In this document: positions 1-9,307 of the stretch, one piece after another
Layout: each line of letters starts with the position of its first letter
Numbering within the stretch: the first letter of the stretch is position 1
Assembly: GCF_040499845.1 (NCBI RefSeq)
Contig: NZ_CP159342.1
Span: 3,224,001-3,288,000 of the forward strand
DNA from: Micromonospora sp. CCTCC AA 2012012
GTDB taxonomy: Bacteria > Actinomycetota > Actinomycetes > Mycobacteriales > Micromonosporaceae
Reading direction: 5' to 3'
DNA length: 64,000 nt
The notes under the pieces: generated by a model
The model's input: only the letters and a program-made list of their open reading frames with translations
What the model was told of the DNA's origin: nothing
Databases searched by the model: none
Translations under genes and position numbers: made by a program

Positions 1-34
1 GCAGAAACGCCCAATGGCGGAGTACCGAAACGGT

Positions 35-928
35 CTACCGGCCGCGCCGGCCCGAGAGCAACTTGAAGTAGCGCGACCTGATCCGGTAGAAGAGCGGATC
101 CGACATCGAGGCCAGGGCGAGCCGGTCGATCAGCGGCAGGTCGGGGCCGAAGAGCACCCGGGTGGTCCGGCCCGCGTACCGGGCCTCCTCCGCCCGCCAG
201 AGTTCCTCCAGGAGGCGACGGCTGGTCTCCGGCAGGTTCAGCCGGGAACTGCCCAGCAACGCCCGGTACGCCTCGTGGCGTCGGCGCGTCGACTCGTTCA
301 TCTTCTCGAACCCCTCGGCGCGCTGGTGCGAGTTCCCCTCGTGCATCCGGTAGTGCAGCACCACGTGCGGCAACTCGATGACCCGGCTGGCCAGCGCCTC
401 GGCGGCGTGCCCCAGCCAGAGGTCCTCGGCCGACAGGCTCTCGTCGATCGGAAAGACCAGATCCGCCAGCGGCCGGGTCATGGTGATGCTGCCGCCGGAC
501 TTGCTGGCGGCGTCGCCGCGGGGCAGCACCATGCCGTCCCACTGCGGGTTCGACGAGAACGTGCGCAGCTTGAAGAAGGCGACCACGAGGTCGGTGAGGG
601 GCACCCCGGCGAAGGCCGCCGCACGGTGCCGCAGCGAATCCACCGGGATGACGTCGTCGCCGGCGAGCAGCACGACGACGTCCCCCGTCGAGGCGGCGTA
701 CGCGGTGTTGAAGGCCCGGACGTTGCCCATCCGTACGCCCTGCCCCGCCACCCTGATCCGGGCGTCGGCGGCGGCCGCGGCGGAGATCAGCTCCAGGGTC
801 CGGTCCGTCGAACCGTCGTCGACGAAGACCAGCTCCCAGTCCCGGTGGGACTGGGCGCGCACGCTGTCGATCATCTCCTCGACGTGCCGCTCCTCGTTGT
901 AGACCGGCGACAGGATCGAGATCTTCAT
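35..928 (-). CDS. Family 2 glycosyltransferase
   Basis: Likely cytoplasmic GT-A glycosyltransferase (297 aa) that adds one sugar to a lipid-linked polysaccharide intermediate. The N-terminus has the GT2 start SPVYNEERHVEEM (residues 7-19), the nucleotide-binding DDGSTD (37-42) and a metal-binding-like GDD (90-92). A SAEDLW stretch near the middle could supply the catalytic acidic residues. The ATG at 928 is preceded by GGAGG five to six bases upstream, so I chose it over the much longer open frame. It lies 35 bases after the flippase gene on the same strand and so probably belongs to the same operon (polymerase, flippase, this transferase). Donor and acceptor cannot be told from sequence. Confidence 0.88.
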   Translation of the reverse strand: MKISILSPVYNEERHVEEMIDSVRAQSHRDWELVFVDDGSTDRTLELISAAAAADARIRVAGQGVRMGNVRAFNTAYAASTGDVVVLLAGDDVIPVDSLRHRAAAFAGVPLTDLVVAFFKLRTFSSNPQWDGMVLPRGDAASKSGGSITMTRPLADLVFPIDESLSAEDLWLGHAAEALASRVIELPHVVLHYRMHEGNSHQRAEGFEKMNESTRRRHEAYRALLGSSRLNLPETSRRLLEELWRAEEARYAGRTTRVLFGPDLPLIDRLALASMSDPLFYRIRSRYFKLLSGRRGR

Positions 929-963
929 GTGGTCCTCCAGGGTGTCGGGGTGGGGCCGGAGAC

Positions 964-2295
964 TCAGCCGGCAGCCGAGGGCACGCCGACCGACACCGGC
1001 GGGCGCGGCGACGCGGTCCGGGCCCGGACGTCGACCGCGTACCGGGCGGCGAGCCAGCAGAGCAGGTAGCAGAGGGCGGACGTGAGGCCGAACGCCCACA
1101 CCGCCGCCCGGTCGGACCAGCCGGCCACGGCGACCAGGGCCACCGCACCGGAGACCACGGTGACCCGGCCGGCGTCCCAGGCGAACTGCATCCCCTGCCG
1201 GTCGAGCACGATCAGCGTCTGGGACAGCGGCGCCGCGACGAACTGGGTCGCCATGCTCAGCGCCAGCGCCTGGGCGTAGCTGCCGCTGGTGGCCCACCGC
1301 TCCCCGAACACCAGCGCGAACACCTGCGGCCCGGTCGCCAGCACGGCGACGCCACCGAGCGTGGCGGCCAGGGCCAGACTGCGGCTGCCCCGGCGGAAGA
1401 TCTCCCGCGCGCGGTCCGGGTCGCTGCGCGCGGAGCGCGAGAACTCGGCGAGATAGACCTGCGCGACCGCGGCCCCGATCAGTGCCGCGGGCATGGCGAG
1501 CACCCGCAGGGTCAGCCCCAGCCAGCCGGCGACCTCGGCGCCGTACCAGTAGGCGATGAGCAGCACCGGCAGCTGCCCACCGAGGATGTTCAGCAGCCCG
1601 GACGGCGCCAGCAGCAGCGGGAACCGTCGGTAGGTCACCGCGCAGTCGCGCAGCCGCTCCCGGGCCAGCCCGGCCCGGGCGGTGACGCCGCCCAGCTCCC
1701 CGTTCCGCATCAGGCTCGCCGCCGCCGCCGCCTGACCGGCCCCGTATCCCAGGATCATGCCGCCGGACTTCAATCCCGCCACCCCGGCGGCGAGCTGCAC
1801 CGCCACCATCGCCGAGGCCTGGAACAGGTTGCGGCGGCCGATCGAGGAGTAGCGCCGGTTCCGCGCGGCGAACTGGTTGAGCACCACCACGGCGGCCATC
1901 AGCGCGGAGATCCACGGCACCGCCCAGAGCCAGGGCCGCAGGCCCGGCTCGTCGAAGACCGCGGCGATCCAGCCGCCGAACAGGGCCACCGCCAGCGTGC
2001 CCAGCATCGCCGTGCCGGCGGCGGCGAACAGCCCGAGAAAGACCAGGGAGTACGCGTCGGACTCGGCACGCGGCAACGGCACCGCCAACTCGTAGCGCAG
2101 CGCCGCCACGGTGCTGACGGTGGCCGCCAGGGTCGAGGCGATGGTGAACAGGCCGAAGTCGGCCGGGTCGTAGAGCCGGGAGAGCAGCGGGGCGACGGCC
2201 AGCGTCAGCAACTGGCCGCAGAAGGTGCCGAGGATGATGCTCAGCAGACCCCGCCGGCTCACCGTCAGTCGGGCACGCAGGGCCTGCGGCAGCAC
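964..2295 (-). CDS. Wzx-like polysaccharide flippase
   Basis: Polytopic membrane protein of 443 aa with about 12 hydrophobic segments, of the MATE/oligosaccharide-flippase superfamily. The N-terminal segment (LLSIILGTFCGQLLTLAVAP followed by LLSRLYDPADFGLFT) is typical of Wzx/RfbX proteins. Its expected role is to move an undecaprenyl-linked repeat unit across the membrane. The frame stays open far upstream, but the GTG at 2295 has a strong GGAGGGGG ribosome site about seven bases before it and lies 40 bases after the stop of the polymerase gene, so I start it there. Flanked by a Wzy-like polymerase and a GT2 gene, which supports a Wzx/Wzy polysaccharide system. Confidence 0.85.
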   Translation of the reverse strand: MLPQALRARLTVSRRGLLSIILGTFCGQLLTLAVAPLLSRLYDPADFGLFTIASTLAATVSTVAALRYELAVPLPRAESDAYSLVFLGLFAAAGTAMLGTLAVALFGGWIAAVFDEPGLRPWLWAVPWISALMAAVVVLNQFAARNRRYSSIGRRNLFQASAMVAVQLAAGVAGLKSGGMILGYGAGQAAAAASLMRNGELGGVTARAGLARERLRDCAVTYRRFPLLLAPSGLLNILGGQLPVLLIAYWYGAEVAGWLGLTLRVLAMPAALIGAAVAQVYLAEFSRSARSDPDRAREIFRRGSRSLALAATLGGVAVLATGPQVFALVFGERWATSGSYAQALALSMATQFVAAPLSQTLIVLDRQGMQFAWDAGRVTVVSGAVALVAVAGWSDRAAVWAFGLTSALCYLLCWLAARYAVDVRARTASPRPPVSVGVPSAAG

Positions 2296-2335
2296 CTCGC
2301 CCCCTCCGTCCGCGTCGTGCCCGGTCGGCGCGCGG

Positions 2336-3760
2336 TCACGTCCCGCCCACCGGCGCGCCCAGCGGCGACCCCGGCCGCCGGCTCGGCCCCGGCACGGCGG
2401 GCCTCGGCCCGGGCGGCCAGAGGTCCACCGGCGCGGACGGGTCGCGCCGCCGCGCGGGGGCCGGACGCAGCTCGACGACCGGCTGACGGCTCCGGTTCCA
2501 CCGGGCACCCCACCACCAGATCGCCAGGTAGGCGACGATGCCGAGGTTCAGCAGGGCGTCCGGTCCCGCCACCGCCCAGGTGCCGAGGGTCGCGGTGACG
2601 CCCGCGTACCCGATCAGTTCCAGGGTGTTGTACACGGGTCGCCGCAGCGTCTGGAACGTCAGCAGTTGCAGCCCGGCGCCGAGCGCGGCGGCGAAGAAGA
2701 GGACGCCGACGGTGCCGAAGTTGTAGTGCACCGAGCCCCACAGCGACGGCGGCGCGGTGCCCAGCATCGAGCCGTACATGGTCGCGAAGACCTCGTTCGC
2801 CAGGGTGCTGCCCCGGTCGCCCGGGAGGATGCCCAGCAGGGCGTGCATCCACTCCGCGCCGTACTGCACCGGCAGCGACTCGGTGTAGCGGTAGGCGGCG
2901 ATGCCGGAGAGCTGGTTGTCGTTGAGGAACCGCTTGTACAGCTCCTCGGAGGTCGCCTTCACCGGGCTCTCGCCGAGCCCGGAACTGCGGCCGAGCGCAT
3001 AGGTGGCGAGCAGCGCGAACGGCACGCCCATGGCCGGCAGCAGCACCGCCCAGCGGGACATCCGCCGCCGGTTCACCAGCAGCACGTAGACGGCGAGGGT
3101 GACCAGGAAGAGGAAGAAGGCACCCCGCTGACCGTTGCCCAGCAGGCCGAACACGGCGAACGCCGCGAGCACTCCCCCGCCCACCCGGGCGAGGAACCCG
3201 GGCCGGGTGAAGGCCCAGGTCAGGATGACGGCGACCAGGGCCGGATAGATGACGTTCTTGAACTGGTTGGCGTAGCCGGGGAAGAGGTAGGTGTCCCCGG
3301 CGTACGAGTCGAGGCGCAGCGTCGCCACGTCCGCCGGGTTGCCGCTCAACTGGCCCCGCAGGCCCTCGATGAACGCGCTGTAGCCCACCGCGCTGAAGTA
3401 GACCAGGATCGCGGCCAGCGACAGCCCGGTGGCGAGCAGGACCCGCCGGTTGGGTGGCACCGCCCGCACCTGGTAGGACCGGCGCCGGGCCCGGTCCGAG
3501 GACGGCTCGTCGGGCCGGGCACGCAGGCTGAGGTAGGTGACGCAGCTGGCCACCATGTAGATCATCGTCGCGGCGACCACGATCCGCAGGTAGGTGACGT
3601 CCACCGGGGAGTTCGGCTCGACCAGTTGCGCCGTGCCGATCACCATCAGCAGTTGCGTGCAGACGAAGAGCCCGTCGGGGGTGAGCAGCCCGTAGTGCCG
3701 CACCGCGAGGAGGTAGTGCACCACGGCCAGCAGCAGTGGCAGGAGGACTATCCACATCAT
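2336..3760 (-). CDS. Wzy-like O-antigen/oligosaccharide repeat-unit polymerase
   Basis: Membrane protein of 474 aa with many hydrophobic helices and one larger extracytoplasmic loop after the middle (around YGAEWMHALLGILPGDRGS, residues about 298-316). This is the layout of Wzy/O-antigen polymerase proteins, which have low sequence conservation. It probably joins repeat units on the outer face of the membrane. Two consecutive ATG codons (3760 and 3757) can serve as start and no clear ribosome site is visible. The flippase gene follows at 40 bases and an O-acyltransferase gene lies 106 bases upstream, all leftward. Polymerase rather than ligase is inferred from the partner flippase. Confidence 0.72.
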   Translation of the reverse strand: MMWIVLLPLLLAVVHYLLAVRHYGLLTPDGLFVCTQLLMVIGTAQLVEPNSPVDVTYLRIVVAATMIYMVASCVTYLSLRARPDEPSSDRARRRSYQVRAVPPNRRVLLATGLSLAAILVYFSAVGYSAFIEGLRGQLSGNPADVATLRLDSYAGDTYLFPGYANQFKNVIYPALVAVILTWAFTRPGFLARVGGGVLAAFAVFGLLGNGQRGAFFLFLVTLAVYVLLVNRRRMSRWAVLLPAMGVPFALLATYALGRSSGLGESPVKATSEELYKRFLNDNQLSGIAAYRYTESLPVQYGAEWMHALLGILPGDRGSTLANEVFATMYGSMLGTAPPSLWGSVHYNFGTVGVLFFAAALGAGLQLLTFQTLRRPVYNTLELIGYAGVTATLGTWAVAGPDALLNLGIVAYLAIWWWGARWNRSRQPVVELRPAPARRRDPSAPVDLWPPGPRPAVPGPSRRPGSPLGAPVGGT

Positions 3761-3866
3761 CTGGGCGCTGTCCGTTCGTGTGGCGTGCGCGGTTCCCCGG
3801 GGGCCGGCGCCCTGTTCAACGACGTGCCGGGGCGGTCGTCACGGCGGGCCGGCGCGTAGCGGCAGC

Positions 3867-5903
3867 TCATCGGCGGTCGGCCGGGCCGAGTGCGGCGACG
3901 ACGCCCTGCTCCAGCGGGGCGCGGAGCCAGGTGGTGATCTGCGGGCTCAGGTGGTGCCGGTCGATGTAGACCAGGATGTTGCCGATGATGGCGGGGCAGA
4001 CCTGGGGACCGCAGATGTGGTCGTTCAGATCGAGGTAGTGACCGCCGCGCTGCCGGACCAGCGCGGCCTCCGCCCGGGTGAACGGCAGGTTGATCCCCGA
4101 GGACCGCCGCACCGCGCAGGTCAGTGCGTCGGTCAGCCGGTCGGAGAGGCACACCGGCACGTCGCCGTCGGCGTACGGGGTGTCGGCCAGGACGGTGACG
4201 TCGGGCACCGAGCGGAGCCGGTCGAACATGGTGTTCATGCCGGCGAACCACTGGTCGTCCGGCACCCGGTCGCGTCCGGTGGCGTTCGTCCCGTTGGCCA
4301 CCAGCACCAGCTCCGGCCGCTCGGCGACGATGCGGTCGAGCGCGCGGTGGCGCCACTCGGTGCACTCCCAGTAGTCCCGCGCGAAGAACGAGGTGTACTT
4401 GTCGACCTCGGCGGTGGGGCAGCCGGACTTGGTCAGCGACACCAGCCGCAGCCCGCGCGCCTCCGCGATGGCCCGCAGCGGGGGGAACCACTGGGCCGCG
4501 TGCGAGTCGCCGAAGAGGACGATCGTGTGCGGCGAGTCGGCCCGACCGTAGACGCAGGAGTGCACCTCCACGTCCCGGAAGTCGCTGTGACAGCCGTCCC
4601 GGAAGACCACCGGGAAGTCGTCGCCGGCGGCGCGGAGCGACGGGGTCAGGTTGGCCGGCACGTACGTGGTCCACCGGTCCGGCGGGGCACCGGTGTCCGC
4701 CCGGGCCGCGGCGGCGGCCTGCGCCGGCCGGTCCAGGTGCAGCGCCGGCGGCACGGCCAGGACCAGCGCGAGCCCGGCCGCACCCACGGTCGACAGCGCG
4801 GCGAACCCGACCGTACGCCGGGGTCTCAGGGACAGCCACGCCTGGTGGCGCAGCGGCTGCTCGACGAACCGGTAGGTGAGCCAGGCCGCGAGCACGGTCC
4901 CCGCGAGCACACCCACCCGGGCGGGCCAGGACAGCGCGCCGCCGCGTCCGGCCCCGGTGAGCAGCAGCAGCGGCCAGTGCCACAGATAGATCGAGTACGA
5001 CAGTCCACCCAGGGCGGTGAGCCCGCGCCAACCCAGCACCGCCTGCAGGGGCCCGCGGCCGAGGCTGCCGGAGGCGAGCAGCGCCACGGCACCGGCCACC
5101 GGCACGGCGGCGGCCCAGCCGGGGAAGTCGAGATGCCCGGCGAGCAGCGACGGCGCGACCAGGACGACGAGCAGGCCGAGCACGCCCAGCCCCTGGGCGA
5201 CCGGGCGGGACACCGTCCGGGCGCCACCGAGGGTGAGGGCGACCAGTCCACCCGCCGCGAGTTCCCAGGCCCGGGTCGGCAGGCCGAAGAACGCCCACGG
5301 CTGCGCGTTCGCGGTGACGACGACGCAGAGCGCGAACGAGGCGACCAGCACCGTGCCGACGGCGACCAGCACGGCGCTCCGGACGCTCATGAACCGCCGC
5401 AGCAGCAGGGTGGCGACGATGAGCAGGGCCGGCCAGAGCAGATAGAACTGCTCCTCCACCGCCAGCGACCAGTACTGCTGGTAGGGCGACGCCCCCAGGT
5501 GGTCCTGGAGGTAGTCGGTGTTGCGGACGGCGAACCAGTAGTTCGACACGTAGGCGAGGGTGGCGAGGGCGTCGCGGCGCAGGTCCAACAGGGACAGCGG
5601 GGGCATCACCAGCCGGGCGAGCGCGAAGGTCGCCACCGCGACCAGCGCCGCGGCGGGCAGCAGGCGTCGGATCCGGCGGGCGTAGAAGGTCGCGAGCGAG
5701 ATCCGTCCGGTGTCGGCCAGTTCCCGGGTGAGCAGCCGGGTGATGAGGAACCCGGAGATCACGAAGAAGACGTCGACACCGACGAAGCCGCCGTCGAGGC
5801 CGGGCACGCCCGCGTGGTAGAGCACCACCATGGTGACCGCGAGGCCGCGCATGCCTTCGATGTCGGACCGGAAGGACGTCGACCGGGGCTGCCTGACCTG
5901 CAC
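3867..5903 (-). CDS. Acyltransferase-3 / SGNH fusion (OafA type)
   Basis: Two-domain membrane O-acyltransferase of 678 aa. Residues about 10-350 form the acyltransferase-3 domain (RSDIEGMRGLAV, then YHAGVPGLDGGFVGVDVFFV and a YQQYWSLAVEEQFYLLWP motif). The C-terminal 270 residues form a secreted-side SGNH domain with GDSH (Ser467) and a C-terminal DRHH in DxxH form (Asp648, His651). Proteins of this layout acetylate surface sugars. The GTG start at 5903 has AGGAGG five bases upstream. It is the first gene of the leftward polysaccharide block, so the Wzx/Wzy polymer is the likely substrate, though that is inferred. Confidence 0.9.
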   Translation of the reverse strand: MQVRQPRSTSFRSDIEGMRGLAVTMVVLYHAGVPGLDGGFVGVDVFFVISGFLITRLLTRELADTGRISLATFYARRIRRLLPAAALVAVATFALARLVMPPLSLLDLRRDALATLAYVSNYWFAVRNTDYLQDHLGASPYQQYWSLAVEEQFYLLWPALLIVATLLLRRFMSVRSAVLVAVGTVLVASFALCVVVTANAQPWAFFGLPTRAWELAAGGLVALTLGGARTVSRPVAQGLGVLGLLVVLVAPSLLAGHLDFPGWAAAVPVAGAVALLASGSLGRGPLQAVLGWRGLTALGGLSYSIYLWHWPLLLLTGAGRGGALSWPARVGVLAGTVLAAWLTYRFVEQPLRHQAWLSLRPRRTVGFAALSTVGAAGLALVLAVPPALHLDRPAQAAAAARADTGAPPDRWTTYVPANLTPSLRAAGDDFPVVFRDGCHSDFRDVEVHSCVYGRADSPHTIVLFGDSHAAQWFPPLRAIAEARGLRLVSLTKSGCPTAEVDKYTSFFARDYWECTEWRHRALDRIVAERPELVLVANGTNATGRDRVPDDQWFAGMNTMFDRLRSVPDVTVLADTPYADGDVPVCLSDRLTDALTCAVRRSSGINLPFTRAEAALVRQRGGHYLDLNDHICGPQVCPAIIGNILVYIDRHHLSPQITTWLRAPLEQGVVAALGPADRR

Positions 5904-5936
5904 TACGACCTCCTGACGGGCGCGGCTCCGGGAGTG

Positions 5937-5942
5937 ATGCTA
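5937..5942 (-). promoter_or_regulatory. Candidate -10 box for the leftward polysaccharide operon
   Basis: TAGCAT on the minus strand, 34 bases upstream of the GTG at 5903. A weak -35 (CGACAA) lies 17 bases further upstream. This is the only good TANNNT box in the 233-base divergent gap on that strand. Confidence 0.3.
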
Positions 5943-6074
5943 GGAGCGGCGCAGGAGCTTTGTCGGGGTTTCACGTTTCTCGTCCCGTTCAGCACCTCTC
6001 GTGCCGCGATCTTCCCAACGGCGACGACCGGCACCCGGTTACGCGGAGGCACGAGTGGACCACCGGCTGAGACA

Positions 6075-6103
6075 TTGACATCGGTCGTGCTCGGCGGAAG
6101 GCT
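6075..6103 (+). promoter_or_regulatory. Candidate promoter of the M14 carboxypeptidase gene
   Basis: A perfect TTGACA at 6075-6080 is followed by 17 bases and AAGGCT (6098-6103). The -10 is one base off TANNNT. A GAAGG ribosome site (6126-6130) precedes the ATG at 6137. Confidence 0.4.
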
Positions 6104-6136
6104 CGCCGGTACTGGTCCTTCCACCGAAGGGGCGCG

Positions 6137-9100
6137 ATGAGGCGCACACGGCTGGCGGTCGCCGGCGTGGTCACTCTGGTCGGCGCACTGGCGCTGACCG
6201 CACCGGCGAGCGCGCGACCACCGTCCCACCCGGACGGTCGCGACGACCTGGAGGTGTACGTCGGCACGGTGAACGCCGAGCAGCTGGCGAAACTCCGGGC
6301 GGCCGGCGTGGACCTCGGCCACGACGAGGTACGCACCGACTCGACCGGCACCACCGTGGAGACGGTGCTCAGTCGGCGGGAGGCGCGTCGCCTCGCCGGG
6401 CAGGGCGTCCGGCTCGACGTGAAGAAGGTGCACGGCAAGGACGCCTCGCAAGCGTTGCGGGAGCAGGCCGCCGCCGGCTGGAAGGCGTTCCGCCCGTACG
6501 GCGAACCCGGCGGCATCCGGGACGAGCTGACCGCCACCGCCGCCCGGTTCCCGGCGCTGACCAAGGTGGAGACGATCGGCCGGACGGTGCAGGGCCAGCC
6601 GATCCTCGCCGTCAAGGTGACGCGGAACGCGAGGTCACTGCCGGACGGGAAACGCCCCGCGGTGCTGTACGCCGGCACCCAGCACGCCCGGGAGTGGATC
6701 ACCCCGGAGATGACCCGCCGGCTGCTGCACCACGTGCTGGACAACTACGGCACCGACGCGGAGATCACCCGGCTGGTGAACACCACCGAGCTGTGGTTCC
6801 TGCCGGTGGCCAACCCGGACGGCTACGACCACACCTTCACCCCGGGCAACCGGCTGTGGCGCAAGAACCTGCGGGACAACGACCACGACGGCCAGATCAC
6901 CGGCGCCGACGGCGTCGACCTGAACCGCAACTTCGCCTACAAGTGGGGCTACGACAACGAGGGCTCCTCACCGGAGCCGAACAGTGACACCTACCGGGGC
7001 ACCGGCCCCAACTCGGAGCCGGAGACGAAGGCCCTCGACGGGCTCTTCAAGCGGGTCGGCTTCGAGTTCTTCGTCAACTACCACTCGGCGGCCCAGCTGC
7101 TGCTCTACGGCGTCGGCTGGCAGGTCAGCACGCCGACGCCGGACGACGTGATCTATCAGGCGATGGCCGGCGACGACGCCCACCCGGCGGTCCCCGGCTA
7201 CGACCCGGACATCTCCGCCGAGCTGTACACCACCAACGGCGACACCGACGCGCACGCCCAGGTCCGGTACCGCACCCTCGGCTTCACCCCGGAGATGTCC
7301 ACCTGCCAGACCGCCGCCGCCTCCGATCCGGACGACCAGTGGCGGCCCGAGGACTGCGTCAGCGGCTTCATCTTCCCCGACGACGAGAAGCTCATCTCGG
7401 CGGAGGTGGCGAAGAACCTGCCGTTCGCGCTCGCCGTGGCGAAGTCGGCGGCCGACCCGGACGACCCGGTGTCGGTGGTCGGCCGGAGCACGCCGGACTT
7501 CCAGGTGGACGCCTTCGACACGTCGTACGGGCGGACCCAGCAGGTCGCCACGATCGCCCGGCGGGCGCTGAAGGACGTCCGGATGCACTACGTGGTCAAC
7601 GGCGGCCGGCCGAGGACCGTCAAGGTCCGCGAGTGGCGCGGCGGCGAACGGTACGGCGACACGGGCGACGACTACTACGCCGAGCTGCGCGGCACGGTCA
7701 CCGGCACCAGACCCGGCGACCGGGTCGAGGTGTGGTTCACCGGGGTCAAGCCCCGCAGGGGGCCGGTGGCCAGCGAGCACTTCACCTACCGGGTGCACTC
7801 CGACATCGGCGGTGACGTGCTGGTCCTCGCGGTGGAGGACGTGACCGGGCTGAGCCCGGCGCAGGACGCCACCACCGCGAAGTACGCCGACCGGATCGCC
7901 GCGTCGGTGGAGGCCGCCGGCCACCACGCCGACGTCTACGACTTCGACGCGATGGGCCGGAAGGCACCGCACCCGTTGGGCGTGCTGTCGCACTACCGGG
8001 CGGTGGTCTGGGAGACCGGCGACGACGTCATCCTCCGCTCCCCCGGTCAGGTGGGCGGCACCGCCGCCGAGGCCGCGCTCGACACCGAACTGGCCGTGCG
8101 TGACTACCTCAACGAGGGCGGCAAGGTGCTGGTCAGCGGCAAGTACGCGCTCTTCGCCCAGGGCGCCAACGGCGGCTACGTCTACCGGCCGGACGCCCCG
8201 CCGGAGTGCACCGACCCGGCCGACGTGGCGTGCCTGCCGCTGCTGAACGACTTCCAGCAGTACTACCTGGGGGCGTACAACTACGTCAGCGACGGCGGCA
8301 GCGACCCGGACGGCAACCCGTACCCGGTGCGGGGGTCGGACGGCGTCTTCGCCGGGTTCGACGGCCGGCTCAACGCGGCGGGGTCTGCGGGCAACCAGGA
8401 ACACACGGCGTCCTTCCTCACCACGTCGAGCTTCCTGCCGCCGGCCCAGTTCCCCCAGTTCGCCAGCTCGGCCGCCGTGGACTGGGCCCGGCCGGGGGCG
8501 GCGCCGTTCGACCCGCGCACCGGCGACTGGTACCTGTACAGCGGGCGGGCGGACGAGTCGTACAAGCGGCTCACCCGGACCGTCGACCTGACCTCGGCCG
8601 GCGCCGCGCAGCTGCGCTTCTTCGCCTCGTACGACGTGGAGCAGAACTGGGACTTCCTCTTCGTCGAGGCGCACGAGGTGGGCAGCGACACCTGGACCAC
8701 GCTGCCGGACGCGAACGGGCACACCGGCACGGCGACCGGGGAGAGCTGCCAGTCCGGCTGGGCGCAGCTGCACCCCTTCCTGGCCCACTACCAGGGCGCG
8801 GGCTGCTCCTCGACGGGCAGCACCGGTAGCTGGAACGCGGCCACCGGGGCCTCCAACGGGTGGCAGGAGTTCGCCGTCGACCTGTCGGCGTACGCCGGTA
8901 GGAAGGTGGAGGTCTCCATCTCGTACGCCTCGGACTGGGGCACCCAGGGCCTCGGCGTCTTCCTCGACGACGCCCGGGTGCTGGCCGACGGCGCGGTGGT
9001 CTCGGAGACCTCGTTCGAGACGGCGGACCTGGGCGGCTGGACGGTCGCCGGCCCGCCGGCCGGTTCCGCGAGCGCACCGAACGACTGGGCGCGCAGCCAG

Positions 9101-9241
9101 CAGGCGTTCGAGGAGGGCTCGGCCGTGGTCACCGACGACTCGGTCTATCTCGGCTTCGGCCTCGAAGGGTTGACCCCGGCGGCCCGGGACGACCTGGTCG
9201 CCCGGTCGCTGGCCCACCTGACCGGCCGTACCGGGTCCTGA
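6137..9241 (+). CDS. Secreted zinc carboxypeptidase (M14) with InhA-like C-terminal region
   Basis: Large secreted protease of 1034 aa. Residues 1-26 are a Sec signal peptide ending in ASA. The M14 domain (about 125-430) has the zinc site HxxE (His183, Glu186) and the third ligand His316 in NYHSAAQ; Glu386 in TPEMSTC fits the catalytic glutamate. A middle beta domain (about 450-555) is followed by a flavodoxin/amidotransferase-like fold (about 555-680, VLVLAVEDV...YLNEGGKVLVSGKY). The last 280 residues resemble the C-terminal module of immune inhibitor A metallopeptidases (DWYLYSG, then DLTSAGAAQLRFFASYDVE). The start is supported by GAAGG. It stands alone between divergent and convergent neighbours, so it is probably a single-gene unit. 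Confidence 0.93.
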   Translation: MRRTRLAVAGVVTLVGALALTAPASARPPSHPDGRDDLEVYVGTVNAEQLAKLRAAGVDLGHDEVRTDSTGTTVETVLSRREARRLAGQGVRLDVKKVHGKDASQALREQAAAGWKAFRPYGEPGGIRDELTATAARFPALTKVETIGRTVQGQPILAVKVTRNARSLPDGKRPAVLYAGTQHAREWITPEMTRRLLHHVLDNYGTDAEITRLVNTTELWFLPVANPDGYDHTFTPGNRLWRKNLRDNDHDGQITGADGVDLNRNFAYKWGYDNEGSSPEPNSDTYRGTGPNSEPETKALDGLFKRVGFEFFVNYHSAAQLLLYGVGWQVSTPTPDDVIYQAMAGDDAHPAVPGYDPDISAELYTTNGDTDAHAQVRYRTLGFTPEMSTCQTAAASDPDDQWRPEDCVSGFIFPDDEKLISAEVAKNLPFALAVAKSAADPDDPVSVVGRSTPDFQVDAFDTSYGRTQQVATIARRALKDVRMHYVVNGGRPRTVKVREWRGGERYGDTGDDYYAELRGTVTGTRPGDRVEVWFTGVKPRRGPVASEHFTYRVHSDIGGDVLVLAVEDVTGLSPAQDATTAKYADRIAASVEAAGHHADVYDFDAMGRKAPHPLGVLSHYRAVVWETGDDVILRSPGQVGGTAAEAALDTELAVRDYLNEGGKVLVSGKYALFAQGANGGYVYRPDAPPECTDPADVACLPLLNDFQQYYLGAYNYVSDGGSDPDGNPYPVRGSDGVFAGFDGRLNAAGSAGNQEHTASFLTTSSFLPPAQFPQFASSAAVDWARPGAAPFDPRTGDWYLYSGRADESYKRLTRTVDLTSAGAAQLRFFASYDVEQNWDFLFVEAHEVGSDTWTTLPDANGHTGTATGESCQSGWAQLHPFLAHYQGAGCSSTGSTGSWNAATGASNGWQEFAVDLSAYAGRKVEVSISYASDWGTQGLGVFLDDARVLADGAVVSETSFETADLGGWTVAGPPAGSASAPNDWARSQQAFEEGSAVVTDDSVYLGFGLEGLTPAARDDLVARSLAHLTGRTGS

Positions 9242-9248
9242 CGACGGC

Positions 9249-9288
9249 GCGGGCAGGCGCTCCGGGGAGGCCCGGGGCACCTGCCCGC
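9249..9288. terminator. Bidirectional terminator hairpin
   Basis: Perfect 9-base arms GCGGGCAGG and CCTGCCCGC with a GC-rich 22-base centre, sitting exactly between the convergent carboxypeptidase and acyltransferase genes. Confidence 0.65.
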
Positions 9289-9307
9289 ATCCGGTTCCGG
9301 GCTCCGG

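Noticed and set aside
2225..3859. 544-codon plus-strand frame opposite the polymerase gene
   Set aside because: Composition is Gln/Arg/Gly/His-rich without hydrophobic periodicity, while the opposite strand encodes a convincing membrane polymerase.
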